A stretch of 64,000 bases of DNA from assembly GCF_040802235.1 (NCBI RefSeq), contig NC_133156.1, forward strand, positions 188,735,851 through 188,799,850. Direction: 5' to 3'. The translations under genes were made by a program, and so were the position numbers. The notes beneath the pieces were generated by a model, which saw only the letters and a list, made by a program, of their open reading frames with translations, ran no database searches and was not told where the DNA came from. Below, piece by piece: positions 23,954-32,801 of this stretch (positions are counted from its first letter, which is position 1; every line of letters begins with the position of its first letter). The stretch is from Manis javanica (lineage: Eukaryota > Chordata > Mammalia > Pholidota > Manidae).

Positions 23954-24844
23954 TTAGAGCAGTCCCTGTAGGATGCCCTGTAGAGGTGGTTTGTGCGAAG
24001 CAAATTCCCTCAGCTTTTGCTTGTCTGGGAATTGTTTAATCCCGCCATCATATTTAAATGATAGTCGTGCTGGATACAGTATCCTTGGTTCAAGGCCCTT
24101 CTGTTTCATTGCATTAAGTGTATCATGCCATTCTCTTCTGGCCTGTACGGTTTCTGTCGAGAAGTCTGATGTTAGCCTGATGGGCTTTCCTTTATAGGTG
24201 ACCTTTTTCTCTCTAGCTGCCTTTAAAACTCTTTCCTTGTCCTTGATCCTTGCCATTTTAATTACTATGTGTCTTGGTGTTGTTCTCTTTGAATCCTTTC
24301 TGTTGGGGGTTCTGTGTAATTCCATGGTCTGTTCGATTATTTCCTCCCCCAGTTTGGGGAAGTTTTCAGCAATTATTTCTTCAAAGAGACTTTCTATCCC
24401 TTTTCCTCTTTCTTCTTCTTCTGGTATCCCTATAATACGAATATTATTCCTTTTGGCTTGGTCACATAGTTCTCTTAGTGTTGTTTCATTCCTGGAGATC
24501 CTTTTATCTCTCTCTATGTCAGCTTCTATACGTTCCTGTTCTCTGGCTTCTATTCCTTCAGTGGCCTCTTGCATCTTATCCATTCTGCTTATAAATCCTT
24601 CCAGGGATTGTTTCACTTCTGTAATCTCCTTCCTGCCATCTGTGATCTCCCTCCGGACTTCATCCCATTGCTCTTGCATTTTTCTCTGCATCTCATCCCA
24701 TTGCTCTTGCATTTTTCTCTGCATCTCTGTCAGCATGTTCATGATTTTTATTTTGAATTCTTTTTCAGGAGGACTGGTTAGGTCTGTCTCCTTCTCAGGT
24801 GTAGTCTCTGTGATGTTTGTCTGCCTGTAGTTTTGTCTTTTCAT
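23954..24844 (-). CDS. L1 ORF1 protein (RNA-binding chaperone), intact
   Basis: A 296-codon open frame runs from ATG at 24844 to TAA at 23954. ORF1p forms trimers that coat L1 RNA. Residues from about 30 to 120 are rich in Glu, Lys and Met and look like the coiled coil. An RRM-like middle follows (an IRIIGIPE block) and then a C-terminal domain with TPRHIV and ARREWHDTLN blocks. I chose the MKRQNYRQ start because the 27 codons before it look unlike ORF1. The frame has no stop or frameshift, unlike ORF2. The coiled coil contains an exact 33-bp tandem duplication (24661-24726). Confidence 0.9.
   Translation of the reverse strand: MKRQNYRQTNITETTPEKETDLTSPPEKEFKIKIMNMLTEMQRKMQEQWDEMQRKMQEQWDEVRREITDGRKEITEVKQSLEGFISRMDKMQEATEGIEAREQERIEADIERDKRISRNETTLRELCDQAKRNNIRIIGIPEEEERGKGIESLFEEIIAENFPKLGEEIIEQTMELHRTPNRKDSKRTTPRHIVIKMARIKDKERVLKAAREKKVTYKGKPIRLTSDFSTETVQARREWHDTLNAMKQKGLEPRILYPARLSFKYDGGIKQFPDKQKLREFASHKPPLQGILQGLL
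24661..24726 (-). repeat. 33-bp exact tandem duplication in L1 ORF1
   Basis: The two units, 24661-24693 and 24694-24726, are identical. Each encodes 11 residues with the block QRKMQEQWDE, so the coiled coil is lengthened by 11 residues without changing frame. Confidence 0.95.
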
Positions 24845-25980
24845 GGTGATAGAGATAGTGTGCAGAGCTGGTACAAGTGACGGCTGGAAGAGCTTCCCTT
24901 CTTGTTGGTTTGTGGCCTTCCTCACCTGGGAGAATATCGACCTCTAATGGCTTGTGCTGGGCAGCTGTGTGCAGACAGGGCTTGTGCTTCCTGCCTGGTT
25001 GCTATGGGGTTTATCTCCGCTGTTGCTGTGGGCGTGGCCTGGCTGGGGCTGCTCCTCCAAAATGGTGGAGCACCGTTGGAGGGGGAGCGGCTGGGAGGCT
25101 ATTTATCTCCGTAAGGGGCCTCTGTGCTCCCTGCTGCCCAGGGGGTTAGAGTGCCCAGAGATCCCCAGATTCCCTGCCTCTGGTCTAAGTGACCTGTCCT
25201 GCCCCTTTAAGACTTCCAAAAAGCACTCTCCAAACCAAAACAACAACAGCAACAATGAGAGAGGGAACAGGGAAAAAAAAAAAAAAAAAAAAAAAAAAGG
25301 AAAAAACACGTAATTTTTTTTTTTGTCCTCAGGCGCCGGTCCCAGGCACCTGCTCACTGGTCCTGTTGCCCTGTCTCCCTAGCACCAGGGTCCCTGTCCC
25401 TTCAAGGCTTCCAAAAAGCACCCGCCCACTGGTCCCGCAGGGAAAAATGCTCGATATTCTTTGTCCTCAGGTGCCGGTCCCAGGCACCCGCTCACCAGTC
25501 CCGCCGCCCTGCCTCCCTAGCACTGGGGTCCCTGTCCCTTTTAGGCTTCCAAAAAGCACTCGCCAACAAGAAAAAAAAAAAAGGGGAAAAACGCGCGATT
25601 TCCTCCGTCCTCAAGTGCCGGTCCCAGGCACCCGCTCACTGGTCCCGCCACCCTGCCTCCCTAGCAACGGGGTCCCTGTCCCTTTAAGGCTTCCAAAAAG
25701 CACTCGCCAAAAAAAAAAAAAAAAAAAACCGCTCCGGTTTCTTTCCACCCGCTGGGAGCTGGGGGGAGGGGCGCTCGGGTCCTGCCAGGCCGGGGCTTGT
25801 ATCTTACCCCCTTCGCAAGGCACTGGGTTCTTCCAGGTGTGGATGTGGTCTGGATGTTATCCTTTGTCCTGTGGTCTCTATTTTAGGAAGATTTTTCTTT
25901 GTTATATTTTCATAGCTCTATGTGTTTTTGGGAGGAGATTTCCACTGCTCTACTCACACTGCCATCTTGGCTCCGCCCCC
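24845..25980 (-). promoter_or_regulatory. L1 5' UTR / internal promoter with monomers
   Basis: The GC-rich 1.1-kb 5' UTR precedes ORF1. It contains three tandem units starting on the plus strand with a 'gtcctcaggtgccggtcccag' type block at 25325, 25463 and 25607 (spacing 138 and 144). A partial fourth is near 25190. Each unit carries 'cttccaaaaagcac' and an A/T-rich tract, including 26 A at 25273-25298. Tandem monomers are the arrangement known from mouse A and F type L1 promoters, where they add promoter strength. Promoter activity here is inferred. Confidence 0.75.
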
Positions 25981-25993
25981 GGGAGGCTTATTT
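25981..25993 (+). repeat. L1 target-site duplication, right copy
   Basis: GGGAGGCTTATTT follows the L1 5' end directly and matches 17724-17736 at 12 of 13 positions. Confidence 0.85.
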
Positions 25994-26350
25994 TTTATAC
26001 GAATCTTTCTATCAGATTTATGCACATGCATTCACTTTTCCACGTGCATTTATTTTCTATAAAAATAATATTATTTTAAAAAGAAAAGCCCTTCAGGCAA
26101 GATGGAGGTAGGAGGAAGGGGAAAAGTCAGGAGCAGAGTTGCCAGGACTAGGTGTCTCCCTAAAGTGGGGGTGATGGATCTGGAACTGTGCCCACACCTC
26201 TGAGGACCTGGGGAACAGAAACTTGGCAGGTGAGTAGGGCTGGAGGGTGGCAAGTTCACCTGCCCCAAGGTGACTTCTGACTTTCTGGGCTACAACCCAA
26301 GCACCTGCATAGGCACAAACCAACATGCAGGCACTCTGGGCCTTTGGATT
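25994..26350. other. Unique flank between L1 and outer ERV
   Basis: I see no gene here. CTTTG at 26342-26346 also occurs just after the 3' LTR (39554-39558), but it is four bases away from the TG start and does not make a clean target-site duplication. Confidence 0.5.
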
Positions 26351-27159
26351 TGAGACAGGGACTATGGATGTAGTCAGAGTAGGGTGAGGGCCTCCGGAGG
26401 GGACAGAGCGGGATATTTGCAGTCAGAGCAATGTAACTACATGCAAGGAAAGCCCCCTACTAAAACTCTATGTTAAACATTGAGCTCTAGAATCATTCTT
26501 CAGTGAGATCAGTTAATGTTCCCCAGATAAAGAAGGGTAGCACATGTCTTATTATGCTAATCAGTTGTAACCATGTGTAAGATTCACTTTAACACACTAA
26601 GAGGCCCAGGCCTATGTGCTGTCTTTCCTCCTTCAGATCTGAGGAGGTGATTCTGCAAACTGAGCAACTAACTTAGCATGCAGACCCAGCTGTAGACAGC
26701 ATGGTAACGAGCAGGAAGAATTCCATCTTGAAGATAAGATTGCATTTTAACACCCAGGAAGTTCAAGAGGCAAGATTCTTTAGCAAGTAGACAATACCTC
26801 AGCCCACCTTGGGAGCTGGGCAGGCAGCCTTTTGATATGCTCCCAGACCAAGGTGCCGGGTGTCCCAGAGAGAAATCAAGGCAGGAAATTCCTTACAGTT
26901 AAGTTAGTTTTTAATATTCAGGGACCACTTAACACGTCCCCACCCCTAAGTTTTTTCATGTTCTCGAAAAATCCTCAACTGCCTATAAAACCCCCTAGAC
27001 AACGCACCACTACGGACTCTCTTGTCCCCTCCTGGCGTGAGCCGGGAGCTCTGTCCTTTCACTTTATCTCTAAATAAAAGCCTGTACCTCGCTCTCCTAC
27101 CTTGGCTGTTTGTGAAGCTCATTGTTCAGCTCCGCAAACAAGAATCCCGGCATCATCTT
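26351..27159 (+). repeat. 5' LTR of the outer ERV
   Basis: The ~809-bp LTR begins TGAGACAGGG. TATAAAA lies at 26984-26990 and AATAAA at 27073-27078, placing the start of R between them. It matches the 3' LTR at 38738 with about 25 differences by eye (roughly 3%). The right end is either CA at 27155 or TCTT at 27159; both LTRs keep the TCTT. A tRNA-Pro-type primer site follows immediately. Confidence 0.92.
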
Positions 27160-27177
27160 TAGGGGCTCGTCCGGGAT
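27160..27177 (+). promoter_or_regulatory. Primer-binding site, tRNA-Pro type
   Basis: TAGGGGCTCGTCCGGGAT differs at one base (A for G at position 2) from the 18-base tRNA-Pro complement used by many gammaretroviruses. Confidence 0.85.
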
Positions 27178-27828
27178 AACTTCGGAGGTGAGTATCGGCA
27201 TCCAAGCCCGCCTTTTCTTTTGCTGTCCTTATAGAAGGAAGCCATCTGTGGCACACAAAATCGGGCGCTTGTCTGGCTGCTGATCTCAAAGTCTCAAGCG
27301 ACAGGTTACCCTGCATCTCCCTCAGTGGATCCCCCGTCTCCCTTGGGAGCTGGGAATGTCAGCTGAGTGGAGGCCAGGATTCCCCTTCAGAGGCATCTCC
27401 TCGGATGTGAGGGACTGAGGAAAGCCATGGGCAACTAAGGCTACACTTCAGTGGCTTCTCAAAGGCCCACGTGTCTGGAATCAGACCCCAACAGCCCAAT
27501 TGGGTATCCATGAGGAGCGCCTCTCTGTCTCTGCCTCTGACTTCCAGCCTGCTTCTTCAGGCCATCCTGGCCTCTTGAGTGAGGCAGGAGACGTCCCTAA
27601 CTCATGGAACCTGATGCTCGCCACCGCAAGGTAGGAGATCTACACTCCGCTCTTATTCCTAACTAAATGCTGTACTTTTTATCTCATAAAAATGTGTCTG
27701 GGCACCCGTTAGCCACTTAAAAGACGATTAGCGTCGGCTACCAGTCTTAAGTCTCTGGTGAAAGGTTTCCCGGTGTCTGCCACTCCTTGATCCCCTGCCT
27801 CCAGATGGACGGGAATGTCGGGGAGTGG
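27178..27828 (+). other. Leader of the outer ERV, left part
   Basis: A splice-donor-like GAG|GTGAGT lies at 27185-27193. No long frame is present. It ends at the target AGTGG (27824-27828) where the inner ERV inserted. Confidence 0.7.
27824..27828 (+). repeat. Target-site duplication of inner ERV, left copy
   Basis: AGTGG on the left and AGTGA (35018-35022) on the right agree at four of five bases. Confidence 0.6.
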
Positions 27829-28077
27829 TGAAGGGTCCTCACCAGTAAGATGGCAAACTTCCGGCTTCTTTTCGGGGTCCTCGGTTCCCGCCGGCGCCAC
27901 CTGAAGCCCAATCACCTCTCGCCCCCCTCCCAATCCCAGCACCTAGCCAACAGCCACCAGCCCCGTAGAAGTAACACCACAATCACCCTATGCCCCTTCC
28001 TATATAACCCAGCACCTTTCCCTAATAAAGCGGAACTCTCCGGTGAATTGCTGCTGTGTGTCGCTCCTTTCCTTTCA
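27829..28077 (+). repeat. 5' LTR of the inner ERV
   Basis: The 249-bp LTR begins TGAAGGG and ends TTTCA. It has TATATAA at 28001-28007 and AATAAA at 28024-28029. By eye it differs from the 3' LTR (34771-35017) by four substitutions and one 2-bp indel. This is short for a gammaretroviral LTR, and U3 is only about 200 bp. Confidence 0.95.
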
Positions 28078-28078
28078 T

Positions 28079-28096
28079 TGGTGCCGAAACCTGGGA
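28079..28096 (+). promoter_or_regulatory. Primer-binding site, tRNA-Phe type
   Basis: TGGTGCCGAAACCTGGGA matches the complement of the 3' end of mammalian tRNA-Phe except for one T in place of C. It begins two bases after the LTR. Confidence 0.88.
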
Positions 28097-28209
28097 GACG
28101 GGACACCCCAACTGGGCCCCGTCTTCCCCCCGACACCAGCAGCAGCTTGCCCTCGTCCTCTTTTTCCGGCGCTGGCTCATCACACTCACCACTCCTCTCT
28201 GGCCTTTAG

Positions 28210-28215
28210 GTAAGT
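28210..28215 (+). promoter_or_regulatory. Candidate major splice donor of inner ERV
   Basis: The AG|GTAAGT context lies 114 bases after the primer site and upstream of gag, where gammaretroviruses place the donor for spliced env RNA. The position and perfect consensus support it. Confidence 0.6.
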
Positions 28216-28700
28216 TTCCCCCCCGGGGTGGGCCACTCTTCTCCAAGCTATTGCAGCGCCATTGACCGTGATCGTCCGGCAAGGCCCTGATGCTCAGGGC
28301 CGAGGAGGGAATGCTCCCCGCCTCAGGCCTTCACGGCTGCGGCAGACCCTCAGGCCCCTCCTCCAAAAGCCATAAACCCCCGCCTCAGGCCTGAAACTTT
28401 TTAAGCATAATTTCCCCGGGGTGGGCCACTCTTCCCCGAGCTATCGCAGTGCCATTGACTGTGATCGTCTGGCAAGGCCCTGATGCTCGGGGACGAGGAG
28501 GGAACGCTCCCCGCCTCAGGCCTTCATGGCTATGGCGGACCCTCAGGCCCCTCCTCCAAAAGCCATAAACGCATTCACCGTCCCTTCCATCAGTGCTGAA
28601 ACCCTCAGGCCCCTCCTCCGACAGCCATAAAGCCCCACCTCAGGCCTTCACAGCTGCAACAGACTCTCAGGACCCCCCCCTCCAACAGCCATAAACGAGG
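28216..28700 (+). repeat. Tandem repeats in the gag leader
   Basis: A ~162-base block at 28216-28377 recurs at 28409-28570 (period 193), with landmarks 'ccccggggtgggccactctt' and 'aggcccctcctccaaaagcc'. A shorter third version lies at 28602-28695. Copies differ at several sites. They lie where the packaging signal would be expected, so they may enlarge the leader structure; that is inference. Confidence 0.85.
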
Positions 28701-29001
28701 TGACTCCTTTGCAGATGAGAACGCTCCCTTTCCCCGCCCCCTCCTCTTTCTGTTCCGTCCGCCGAAATCTGTTCGGTCTGCCAAAAACGCCTAGCGCTAG
28801 GTACCTCGTGACTGTGGCACTCTGCCTTCTTAGGGAAGTCTGGGTGACGACCCACACTTCCCAAGAAATTCCGACTCATATACGAGTTTCCGCAGACCAC
28901 CAAGGATCATCGGGGACGCCCTTTGTCTCCTTGTGGTCTGCTTCCAGTCCGAGGATCTCCGTTTGTCTTCCCCTGTTTGTCTCCTTCTCTGTCCTTTAGC
29001 C

Positions 29002-29880
29002 ATGGGAGCCTCCTCATCCCTCCCTGAAAGTTCACCTCTTGAATGCCTGCTTAAGCATCTGGCTACCCTCTCCCTGACGCCTGATATAAAACCAAAACTT
29101 CTCCATAAATATTGCTCCCAAGATTGGCCGACATACCCCCTAGACAATGACAACCAATGGCCTGCAGGGGGAACTCTTGATCCTAACATCACTCGCAATC
29201 TCTTTAACTACTGCCAGCGCCTGAAAAAATGGAAGGAGATTCCCTATATCGAAGCTTTTCACCTCCTAGCTCAAAATCCCAGCCTCTGCACCACCTGCTC
29301 CCCGCCCCAAGTTCTCCTAGCCTGCAAGCCGTCTCCCTCCCCTCCACACACTCCCAGTCCCTCTTCAATTACCTTTGACCCGGCCGACGAGCCTCCGCCA
29401 TACAGACTTCCCCCTTCGGCCCCTCCCCTTCCTACAACCCCTTCACCCTCCGCTGCCGCTGCCGCCTCTTTCCCCACGGCAGAAGCCTCCCGTCCTCTCC
29501 CTTCCCCTTCTTCTCCTACAACAGCCCCTCCCCCTTCCTCTACCGCCGCCACCGCTGCCTCTTTCCCTGTGGCAGAAGCCTCCCGTCCTCTCCCTTCCCC
29601 TTCTCCTACAGCAGCCTCTCCCTCTTCCTCTACCGCCACCACCGCTGCCTCTTTCCCCGCGGCAGAAGCCTCCCGTCCTCTCCCTTCCCCTTCTTCTACT
29701 ACAACAGCCCCTCCCCCTTCCTCAACCTCCGCCGCCGCCGCCTCCACCCCCGCAGAAGCCTCCCATCCTATCCCTTCCCCTCCTCCACCATCTCCTCCTG
29801 CACCCCACCCCCTCCTCCTCCGTCCCCCTCACCTTCCCCCCTCCCGCAAATCGAGCCTGAGCCTTTCAGCCCCCCTCTAA
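29002..29880 (+). pseudogene. gag, matrix and proline-rich region (inner ERV)
   Basis: Matrix directs virion assembly at the membrane. The frame starts MGASSS, a myristoylation-type start, giving 292 codons to the stop at 29878. Residues 1-110 have matrix-like character. A PPPY motif at residues 131-134 is a late domain for Nedd4-type ligases. From residue 155 onward the protein consists of Pro/Ser/Ala-rich tandem units. A frameshift near 29800-29840, in a C-rich tract, takes this frame out before capsid, which continues in another frame at about 29840. The ATG at 29002 is chosen over upstream codons because the matrix motif begins there. Confidence 0.9.
29464..29790 (+). repeat. In-frame tandem repeat in gag p12-like region
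   Basis: Units begin at 29464, 29557, 29647 and 29740, at spacings of 93, 90 and 93 bases, all multiples of three. Each has the block 'gcagaagcctcccgtcc' or close, encoding a AEASRPLPSP-type unit. The fourth unit is the most changed. The spacing preserves reading frame. Confidence 0.93.
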
Positions 29881-30776
29881 CTAAGTTCCAAGAGCCTCGT
29901 CTGTCTTTGCCCCCTCAGAGTCGGTCCCGAGGGCCTCCCAAAATTATCGTGGCTTTGCCCCCATCACCTGTTTCCCCTGCACAGACTGAGCCAGAACCCT
30001 TCAGTCCCCCTCAGACTCAGTCCCGAGGGCCTCCCAAAATTATCGCCCCGCTCCGGGAAGTAGCAGGATCCGAAGGCATCGTGCGCGTTCACGTCCCTTT
30101 CTCCTTAGGAGATTTAGCCCAACTAGAGAAACGCCTAGGTTCCCTTTCCACTGATCCCACGACATACATCAGGGAGTTTCAATGGACCCTCCAGTCTTAC
30201 AGCCTCACGCATCATGACATTTTCATGCTCCTGGCCAATACTCTCCTCCCTGAAGAGCGTAGACGAGCTTGGGACTTCGCCCAAACGCATGCTACCGAAA
30301 CCGACAGGACTGACCCCACCTGTCCCCCTGGCCCCACTGCTGTCCCCGAACAAGACCCACACTGGGATTATAACACCGCCGTGGGTCTCCACTCTCGAGA
30401 TATTTTTGCCTCCTGCTTAATAGCAGGTCTAAAAAAGGCAGCTCGTAAAGTAGTCAATTTTCAAAAGCTCCAAGACATAATTCAAAAGAGAGACGAAACC
30501 CCCTCCGAGTTCTTAGACAGACTCACTCAAGCCCTATTACAGTATACCAGCCTGGACCCAGAAACACCTGAAGGAAGACAGGTCCTTATGACATACTTCC
30601 TAGCTCAAAGCTACCCCGACATTAAAGCTAAACTCAAAAAGTTAGAACAGGGCCCCGCTACCCCACAGACTGAGATCCTAACAGTGGCCTTTAAAGTCTT
30701 CCATAACCGGGAGGAGGAGAAAGAACGCGTAAACAAAAAGCTGATCAGGCCAATTTCCAGATGTTGGCCCAGCTGA
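29840..30776 (+). pseudogene. gag, capsid region (inner ERV)
   Basis: Capsid forms the core shell. A conserved open frame (29907-30776 is its longest uninterrupted part, and sequence back to about 29840 belongs) contains a PFSLGDLAQLEK-like N-terminal block and the major homology region near 30480-30550 (an FLDRLTQAL block). It ends out of frame after an A-rich run near 30733-30739, where a one-base shift moves nucleocapsid into the next frame. The N-terminal part has a 38-base direct repeat (29912-29949 and 30008-30045). Confidence 0.88.
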
Positions 30777-31015
30777 TAAAACCACAACCTGGGTGCCCCT
30801 CTACAGACAAGCCCCCCCCAGGAGCTTGTTTCAAGTGCAGAAAAGAGGGACATTGGTCAAGGGCATGCCCCTCCCCCAGATCTCCTACCACCCCATGCCC
30901 CAGATGCCACAAAAAGGGCCACTGGGGGTCTGATTGCCCAACCACCCGAAGGGGAGGCTGGACGAACAACCCCCATCCTAAGCCCGCCATAGTGGGGCTG
31001 GCAGAAGAAGATTGA
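30739..31015 (+). pseudogene. gag, nucleocapsid with two zinc knuckles
   Basis: Nucleocapsid binds genomic RNA. Two CX2CX4HX4C knuckles are visible: CFKCRKEGHWSRAC and CPRCHKKGHWGSDC. Most gammaretroviruses have one; two fits the ERV-H/F/W type. The frame ends at TGA (31013-31015) and then stays open in the same frame into protease, so pol expression would have required stop-codon readthrough. Confidence 0.93.
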
Positions 31016-31417
31016 TGGGGCCTGGGGGTTTCTCGCCTGACCATTTCCATCACCAAACAGGAGCCCAGGGTTACTTTAACAGTAGACGGTCGCCCCATCT
31101 CCTTCCTCCTAGATACAGGAGCCACCTTCTCAGTCTTGCGAGAATACCGGGGCCCTACCATGCCAGCCATTACTCCTATAGTCAGGGTAGGAGGTAAACA
31201 GATTTTCCCATTAAACCCCCCCCTTTTATGCACAATCCTAGACAGTCCCATACCTTTCTCCCACTCCTTCCTAGTCATGCCCCAGTGTCCCATCCCTTTA
31301 CTAGGACGGGACATCCTTTCCCTCCTCCATGTTTCCATAACTATATCCACTCCCACAGCCCCCAGTACTCCCTTTCTGATGGCCCCTCATAGCCGACAAC
31401 CCCCCTCTACCCAATGA
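31016..31417 (+). pseudogene. Protease (pro) of the inner ERV
   Basis: The retroviral aspartic protease cleaves Gag and Pol. In the frame of nucleocapsid, directly after the TGA, the sequence has LLDTGA near 31108-31125 (active-site Asp), a VGGK flap-like block and LLGRDIL. The frame closes at 31415-31417, ahead of the RT. Length is about 134 codons, normal for this family. Separate expression would be by readthrough. Confidence 0.9.
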
Positions 31418-32800
31418 AAGCTCCAGTTCCGCCCTTATACACCCTGTAAATCCCAAAGTTTGGGACATTACAAGCCCCTCCATGGCCCTATGTCCCCCTG
31501 CCTCTATCAAATTACGTGACCCCTCTCAGTATATCTGTCAAGCCCAATACCCCCTAACCACTTCAGCCTAACCACTGGAGCCTATGAGGATAGGCCTCCA
31601 ACCCATCATTCAAGATCTCTTGAACAAAAACTACCTCAGACCCACTCACTCCCCATTTAATACCCCCATATTAGCTGTTAAAAAAAAAAACGGATCTTTC
31701 CACCTTGTCCAAGACCTTCGCCTCATCAACATAGCCGTTGTCCCTATCCATCCCTTAGTTCCAAATGCATACACCCTTTTATCGCAGATCCCTGCTTCTG
31801 CATCCCACTTCTAGATCTCAAGGACGCATTTTTTTCTATCCCTCTAGACCCCTCCTTCCAAGATTTTTTTGCCTTCACCTGGACGGACCCATACACCAGA
31901 CATTCTGTACAACTTAATTGGACAGTTTTGTCACGAGGCTTCCGAGATAGTCCCCATATTTTTGGACAAGTCCTAGCTCAAGACCTCAAACAGTTTCACC
32001 ATGATCACCCCGAGTCCACTTTATTACAATATGTAGATGATCTTCTACTCTGCAGTCCCTCGTGGGAACAGTCTCAACTTGACACTGCGTCTCTACTTAA
32101 CCTTCTAGCTTCCAGAGGTTACCGGGTATCTCCCGTCAAAGCTCAAATCTCTTCCCCTTCTGTCACTTACCTTGGATTCCTTCTGTCTCAACAAAGAAAG
32201 TCCATTACCTTAGACAGAAAACGACTCCTCTCTGACCTGCCCGTTCCCAAAACCAAGACAGAAATCCTTTCCTTCCTAGGCCTGGTTGGGTATTTTAGAG
32301 CGTGGATCCCTAACTTCTCCCTGTTGGCAAGACCCCTATACGACCTCAGCAAGGGCCCCCCTGAAGAACCATTATCATCCTCACCCCGACACTCCTTCAT
32401 TAAGCTCCGCCAAGCCCTTGTAGAAGCTCCAGCTCTCCATGTCCCTGATTTGTCAAAACCCTTCTCATTATACATTCATGAGAGGTCCAGTCAAGCTCTA
32501 GGAGTCCTAGGCCAATATTATGGCCCATCCTTTGCCCCAGTAGCTTATTTCTCCAAGCAATTAGACCCCACAGTTCGGGGATGGGCCCCCTGCCTACGGG
32601 CATTAGCCGCTGGACAGCTCTTGCAGAAAGAAGCTCATAAACTAACATTCGGAGCGCCCCTTACCATTCTGTCCCCACATCACCTAAAAGATCTCTTAAC
32701 CTACAAAAGTTTACAGACTCTCCCTCCCTCCAGACTCCTGACCTTACTGTCCTCTTTCCTCCAAAATCCCGTTCACCCCCTTTGCCATCCATACCCGAAT
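31418..32800 (+). pseudogene. Reverse transcriptase, truncated (inner ERV)
   Basis: The RT copies the RNA genome to DNA. It lies in two frames. 31584-31814 holds the fingers region up to the palm; a stop is at 31567. A shift near 31800 passes to 31820-32800, which has LDLKDAFF (first catalytic Asp) and YVDD near 32028 (catalytic Asp pair intact). The connection domain follows and then stops abruptly near 32790, about where env begins at 32802. No RNase H DEDD motif and no integrase (HHCC, DDE) exists anywhere in the element. Confidence 0.9.
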
Positions 32801-32801
32801 C

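Larger units (their letters stand above)
17737..25980 (-). mobile_element. Near full-length L1 with retroviral 3' tail
   Basis: This minus-strand L1 is about 8.24 kb. Its 5' end is the plus-strand 'atcttggctccgccccc' (25964-25980), the usual GGGGGCGGAGCCAAGAT start of a full-length L1. Reading leftwards come the 5' UTR with tandem monomers, ORF1 (24844-23954), ORF2 (about 23760-19944), a G-rich 3' UTR (19943-19602), a poly(A) tract, a 145-bp spacer, a second poly(A) tract, a 1.65-kb segment holding retroviral IN/env sequence, and a terminal poly(A) preceded by AATAAA. A 13-bp target-site duplication surrounds the whole block, so the retroviral tail is part of the mobilised RNA. ORF2 carries several inactivating lesions, so this copy cannot supply its own reverse transcriptase. 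Confidence 0.9.

Noticed and set aside
24198..24830. 210-codon plus-strand frame
   Set aside because: It is antisense to the L1 ORF1 coding sequence, whose Lys/Glu-rich coiled coil reads as Ser/Leu-rich on the other strand.
25189..26079. 296-codon plus-strand frame
   Set aside because: It runs antisense through the L1 5' UTR monomers and past the L1 end; it is a by-product of repeats with poly-Lys from the A tracts.
29271..29747. 158-codon Glu/Gly-rich frame on the minus strand
   Set aside because: It is the antisense shadow of the proline-rich gag repeat array; a repeat with a period that is a multiple of three opens the other strand as well.
30745..31356. 203-codon minus-strand frame
   Set aside because: It is antisense to nucleocapsid and protease of the inner ERV.
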